Origin: Pseudonocardiales bacterium
GTDB lineage: Bacteria; Actinomycetota; Actinomycetes; Mycobacteriales; Jatrophihabitantaceae
Direction: 5' to 3'
Assembly (NCBI GenBank): GCA_030840415.1
Contig: JAVEEO010000328.1
Location: forward strand, 1 to 7,686
DNA: 7,686 bases
Positions 5,792 through 7,686 of the stretch are shown here, in pieces. The notes beneath the pieces were generated by a model, which ran no database searches, was not told where the DNA came from, and saw only the letters and a list, made by a program, of their open reading frames with translations. How positions within the stretch are numbered: position 1 is the stretch's first letter; every line of letters starts with the position of its first letter. A program made the translations under genes and the position numbers.

Positions 5792-6804
5792 GCGCTCCTC
5801 CCCGGAACCGCGTCCTCGCAGGCGACGCGCGGACGCAGCTGCGCCGCCTGCCGGCTGCCAGCGTCGACCTGGTGGTGACGAGCCCGCCGTACTTCCGGCT
5901 GCGCGACTACCAGATTGACGGGCAGCTCGGCCTGGAAGCCCACGTCGATCAGTGGGTCAGCGGCCTGCAGGCGGTCGCCGGTGAAGTGGCCCGGGTGCTG
6001 GTGCCGACCGGCAGCTTCTGGCTGAACCTGGCCGACACCTACTCGACGCACCCGCGGCAGGGAGCAAGTAGGAAGAGCCTGCTGCTCGGCCCGGAACGCC
6101 TCGCGCTGGCGCTGCTGGCGGACGGCTGGCGGCTCAGAAACAAGGTGGTCTGGCAGAAGGCCAACCCGATGCCGAGCTCGGTGCGCGATCGGCTGACCTG
6201 CACCTGGGAAGTCATCTACGTCCTCGCTCGGCAGGCTGACTACTTCTTTGACCTCGATCGCATCCGGCAGCCGCACACCAGCCGGCACCACGGCCGGCTG
6301 CAGCTTGACCATGTCCGGCCCCACAGCCGGGAGGTCTGGCGCGGGCCTAACGGTGACGATGCCTCGGGGCTGGACCTGCTGAAGGCGCGCGGCATCATCG
6401 GGCACCCGCTCGGCAAGAACCCGGGAGATGTCTGGCGGCTGTCGTCGAGCGGCTACCGGAGCGCCCACCACGCCACCTTCCCGGTCGCCTTAGCTGAACG
6501 GGTCATCGCGGCCGGCTGCCCGGAGGCGCGCTGCGTGGCTTGCCGGCTGCCCTGGCAGCGCCAGACCATCCGGGCGCTCGGTGGCACTGCGGTCCGGGGC
6601 GCGCTGGGGCCGAGCTGCGCCTGCGCCGCGCCCAGTGAGCCGGGATTGGTGCTGGACCCGTTTTTCGGGGCCGGGACGACGGCTGTGGCGGCTGAGCGGC
6701 TGCACCGCGACTGGCTCGGTATCGAGCTGAGCCCGGACTTCGCCGCCCTGGCTGAGCGGCGCATTCAGGACGCCCGCGCCGGACCGGCCCGGCGGGCGGC
6801 ATGA
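5788..6804 (+). CDS. Orphan beta-class DNA methyltransferase (probably N4-cytosine or N6-adenine)
   Basis: A 338-residue SAM-dependent amino-methyltransferase. The GTG at 5788 overlaps the upstream stop (GTGA), which decides the start over an in-frame ATG at 5743. Catalytic motif IV is TSPPY at 31-35, early in the chain; SAM-binding motif I, DPFFGAGTT, is at 290-298. This order (IV, target recognition, I) defines the beta class. SPPY is commonest in N4-cytosine enzymes, but N6-adenine activity cannot be excluded. Conserved segments GDVWRL and HHATFPVALAERVI precede motif I. Cysteines at 244, 249, 252, 277 and 279 (CVAC, then CAC) suggest a small zinc-binding insert. No restriction endonuclease gene is seen on either side. 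Being translationally coupled to the transfer genes, it probably marks the element's DNA against host restriction or controls transfer genes epigenetically (inference). Confidence 0.9.
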   Translation: MSAPPRNRVLAGDARTQLRRLPAASVDLVVTSPPYFRLRDYQIDGQLGLEAHVDQWVSGLQAVAGEVARVLVPTGSFWLNLADTYSTHPRQGASRKSLLLGPERLALALLADGWRLRNKVVWQKANPMPSSVRDRLTCTWEVIYVLARQADYFFDLDRIRQPHTSRHHGRLQLDHVRPHSREVWRGPNGDDASGLDLLKARGIIGHPLGKNPGDVWRLSSSGYRSAHHATFPVALAERVIAAGCPEARCVACRLPWQRQTIRALGGTAVRGALGPSCACAAPSEPGLVLDPFFGAGTTAVAAERLHRDWLGIELSPDFAALAERRIQDARAGPARRAA

Positions 6805-6847
6805 ACCGGCTCGTCGGTGTCATGCGGCCGAGCACCCATCAAGTGAA

Positions 6848-6861
6848 CTGCCACCAGGCAG
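6848..6861. repeat. Short inverted repeat ahead of RHH gene
   Basis: CTGCC and GGCAG separated by ACCA, in the 93-bp gap between the methyltransferase and RHH genes, about 37 bases before the RHH start. One mismatch further out, GA pairs with TC. It could be an autoregulatory operator or a weak transcript hairpin; there is no T-run. The gap also holds the ribosome binding site GAGGAGGTG (6885-6893) of the RHH gene. Confidence 0.3.
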
Positions 6862-6897
6862 CTCCGCTCGCCCGCACCAGCACCGAGGAGGTGTGCC

Positions 6898-7281
6898 ATG
6901 TCCCTCGCGGACAACGGCTCGACCGGAAAACCTGGCGTGAAAACGCTGGCCATCCGGCTGGAGCCAGACCTGCACGCGCAACTGAGCGTGATCGCCCAGC
7001 TGCGCGGCCACACGATCACCGATGAGATCAAGGCGGCGCTCGAGGCCCACGTCAAGGCCGCGAAGACCATGCCCGAACTCGCCAGCCGTGCCCAAGCCAT
7101 CATCGACGACATCGAGCGCGAGGCCACCGCCCGCCAAGAAGCCATCGCCACCCTGTTCGGCACAACCGAACCGGATGCGGCGGCACCGGCAGAGCCGTCG
7201 ACCGGGGAGCCGGAGCCAGCAGCTCCGCAAGCCGGCCGTGCACGCGGGCGGCGCGGCGGATCGGAGGACGCAGGCAACTGA
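6898..7281 (+). CDS. Ribbon-helix-helix DNA-binding protein
   Basis: A 127-residue protein with a near-ideal ribosome binding site (AGGAGGT, 6886-6892, 5-nt spacer) fixing ATG 6898. Residues about 14-54 match the Arc/CopG/MetJ plan: a beta strand (VKTLAIRL, 14-21), helix A (22-36), a short turn with GHT, and helix B (about 39-54, ITDEIKAALEAHVKA). The strand residues K15, T16 and R20 are likely DNA contacts in the dimer. A charged helical segment (55-88) may extend dimerisation, followed by a disordered Pro/Ala/Glu tail with a basic patch (RARGRRG). RHH proteins act as plasmid repressors, relaxosome accessory factors (TraY, NikA, MobC types) or antitoxins; no toxin gene is beside it. The position directly before the inverted-repeat cluster and ardA favours a regulator or origin-binding role (inference). 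Its stop codon lies within the first hairpin. Confidence 0.82.
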   Translation: MSLADNGSTGKPGVKTLAIRLEPDLHAQLSVIAQLRGHTITDEIKAALEAHVKAAKTMPELASRAQAIIDDIEREATARQEAIATLFGTTEPDAAAPAEPSTGEPEPAAPQAGRARGRRGGSEDAGN

Positions 7282-7294
7282 CGGAAACCGTCAG
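7278..7294. repeat. Inverted repeat 1: CTGACGG-AAA-CCGTCAG
   Basis: Perfect 7-bp stem with a 3-nt loop. It contains the TGA stop codon (7279-7281) of the RHH gene. First of three consecutive hairpins filling the RHH-ardA gap. No T-run follows. Confidence 0.6.
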
Positions 7295-7295
7295 C

Positions 7296-7320
7296 TTGGC
7301 ACCACGTCTATCGGTGCCAA
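7296..7320. repeat. Inverted repeat 2: TTGGCACC/GGTGCCAA
   Basis: Perfect 8-bp stem with a 9-nt loop (ACGTCTATC), one base after the first hairpin. The loop carries CGTCTATC, nearly repeated as CATCTATC in the loop region of the third hairpin. Confidence 0.6.
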
Positions 7321-7322
7321 CC

Positions 7323-7378
7323 CTGGCAGGGGCCGGACGGTTCGAGACGACATCTATCTCACCGTCCACCCCTGCCAG
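7323..7378. repeat. Inverted repeat 3: long interrupted hairpin upstream of ardA
   Basis: A 56-base structure with about 21 paired positions. The outer 10-bp stem is 7323-7332 (CTGGCAGGGG) with 7369-7378. After a 2/1-nt internal loop, a 7-bp stem pairs 7335-7341 (GGACGGT) with 7361-7367. After a 2-nt bulge, GAGA (7344-7347) pairs with TCTC (7357-7360). The apical loop is 9 nt (7348-7356). The stem ends 35 bases before the ardA ATG. No T-run follows, so a canonical intrinsic terminator is doubtful. An imperfect stem in front of an antirestriction gene recalls the single-strand promoters (Frpo/ssi type) of F-like and IncI plasmids (inference). Confidence 0.7.
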
Positions 7379-7401
7379 TAACACCTATTGAGTAATCAGA
7401 G

Positions 7402-7408
7402 AGGAGGT
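7402..7408 (+). promoter_or_regulatory. Consensus ribosome binding site of ardA
   Basis: AGGAGGT, complementary to the 16S rRNA 3' end, 5 nt before ATG 7414. It selects this start over the in-frame ATG at codon 16 and shows that the N-terminal extension is translated. Confidence 0.8.
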
Positions 7409-7413
7409 CATCT

Positions 7414-7686
7414 ATGCACCCCGAACAACCACTAGGAGGCGAGCAGCCGCTGGAACCGATGAGCCAGCCAGCCCAGGAAGTCGCTGAACGTCCAGTCGGG
7501 CCACTGCTGCCCGAGCCTGAGCAGCATGAACAGCAACAAGCCCCGCCGCCGCGGATCTGGGTGGCCTCCCTGTCCGACTACAACAACGGTGTCCTGCACG
7601 GTGCCTGGATTGAGGCGGCCCGCGAGCCTGAGGAGATCCAGGCCGACATCAACACCATGCTGGCTGCCTCACCCTGGACGGCCCAG
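7414..7686 (+). CDS. ArdA antirestriction protein, N-terminal part (runs off the window)
   Basis: An open frame of 91 codons with no stop before the right edge. Residues 47 onward (PRIWVASLSDYNNGVLHGAW, then IEAAREPEEIQADINTML) match the N-terminal domain of ArdA, a DNA-mimic protein that blocks type I restriction enzymes and is usually carried by conjugative plasmids and transposons. YNNGxLHGxW at 56-65 is the family's clearest signature. Residues 1-46 form an extra Pro/Gln/Glu-rich, presumably disordered leader; the classical ArdA domain (about 165 residues) begins almost at the start codon. The strong ribosome binding site supports this longer form. The gene sits behind the three-hairpin cluster and the RHH gene, next to a methyltransferase, so this side of the element looks like an anti-restriction region. 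The C-terminal half cannot be seen. Confidence 0.88.
   Translation, partial: MHPEQPLGGEQPLEPMSQPAQEVAERPVGPLLPEPEQHEQQQAPPPRIWVASLSDYNNGVLHGAWIEAAREPEEIQADINTMLAASPWTAQ

Noticed and set aside
5611..6471. Minus-strand open frame of 286 codons across the replication-relaxation and methyltransferase genes
   Set aside because: Both plus-strand genes have clear motifs, and the antisense product has none.
6801..7025. Plus-strand open frame of 74 codons starting in an ATGA overlap with the methyltransferase stop
   Set aside because: The overlap is tempting, but the frame overlaps the RHH gene by about 128 bases, its second half is an Arg/Pro/Ala shadow, and the RHH gene has a strong independent ribosome binding site.
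7278..7378. Simple rho-independent terminator
   Set aside because: Stems are strong, but none is followed by a run of T; termination remains possible in actinomycetes but is not shown by the sequence.
7022..7381. Plus-strand open frame of 119 codons across the RHH tail and hairpin cluster
   Set aside because: Its first part is a frame-shifted Arg/Pro/Ser shadow of the RHH gene, and the rest merely reads through the inverted repeats.
1..7686. CRISPR arrays, tRNA or rRNA genes, insertion-sequence ends, att sites
   Set aside because: No regularly spaced direct repeats, cloverleaf sequence, rRNA-like conserved stretch, transposase motif or tRNA-end duplication could be identified by reading both strands.

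Overview
The window is high-GC DNA with frequent GTG starts, strongly GC-biased third codon positions and perfect AGGAGG-type ribosome binding sites. This points to an actinomycete (Streptomyces, Micromonospora, Frankia or a relative). The gene content is that of a conjugative plasmid or integrative conjugative element. It is accessory DNA, not core chromosome. No integrase, replication initiator, VirB4-type ATPase or classical HUH relaxase is visible here, so only part of the element is present.

Layout. (1) Positions 1-157 are an AT-richer edge with at most fragments of neighbouring genes. (2) A minus-strand gene (158-1120) encodes a family-of-unknown-function protein with an HTH-like N-terminal region. 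It is divergent, across a palindrome-containing 147-bp gap, from (3) a compact cassette of four tiny genes (1268-2220): two soluble helical proteins, a single-pass membrane protein with a glycine zipper, and a two-pass membrane protein. (4) An AT-rich island (2221-2419) carries a candidate promoter wrapped around a palindrome. (5) A tightly overlapping operon (2420-6804) encodes a small basic/acidic protein, a VirD4/TraG-like conjugative coupling ATPase, a replication-relaxation family protein and an orphan beta-class DNA methyltransferase. (6) A ribbon-helix-helix protein (6898-7281) comes next. (7) Three perfect or near-perfect inverted repeats lie back to back (7278-7378). (8) The N-terminal half of an ArdA antirestriction protein (from 7414) runs off the right edge.

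How the genes may work together (inference). The ATPase would power DNA transfer, and the replication-relaxation protein and RHH protein are candidates for processing or marking the origin. The small membrane proteins may anchor or assist the ATPase, which has no obvious membrane segment of its own. The methyltransferase, transcribed with the transfer genes, could mark the element's DNA in the donor, and ArdA would block type I restriction in the recipient. The hairpin cluster in front of ardA is the most striking non-coding structure. It could be a single-strand promoter for early expression in the recipient, an oriT or single-strand origin, or a terminator/operator region.
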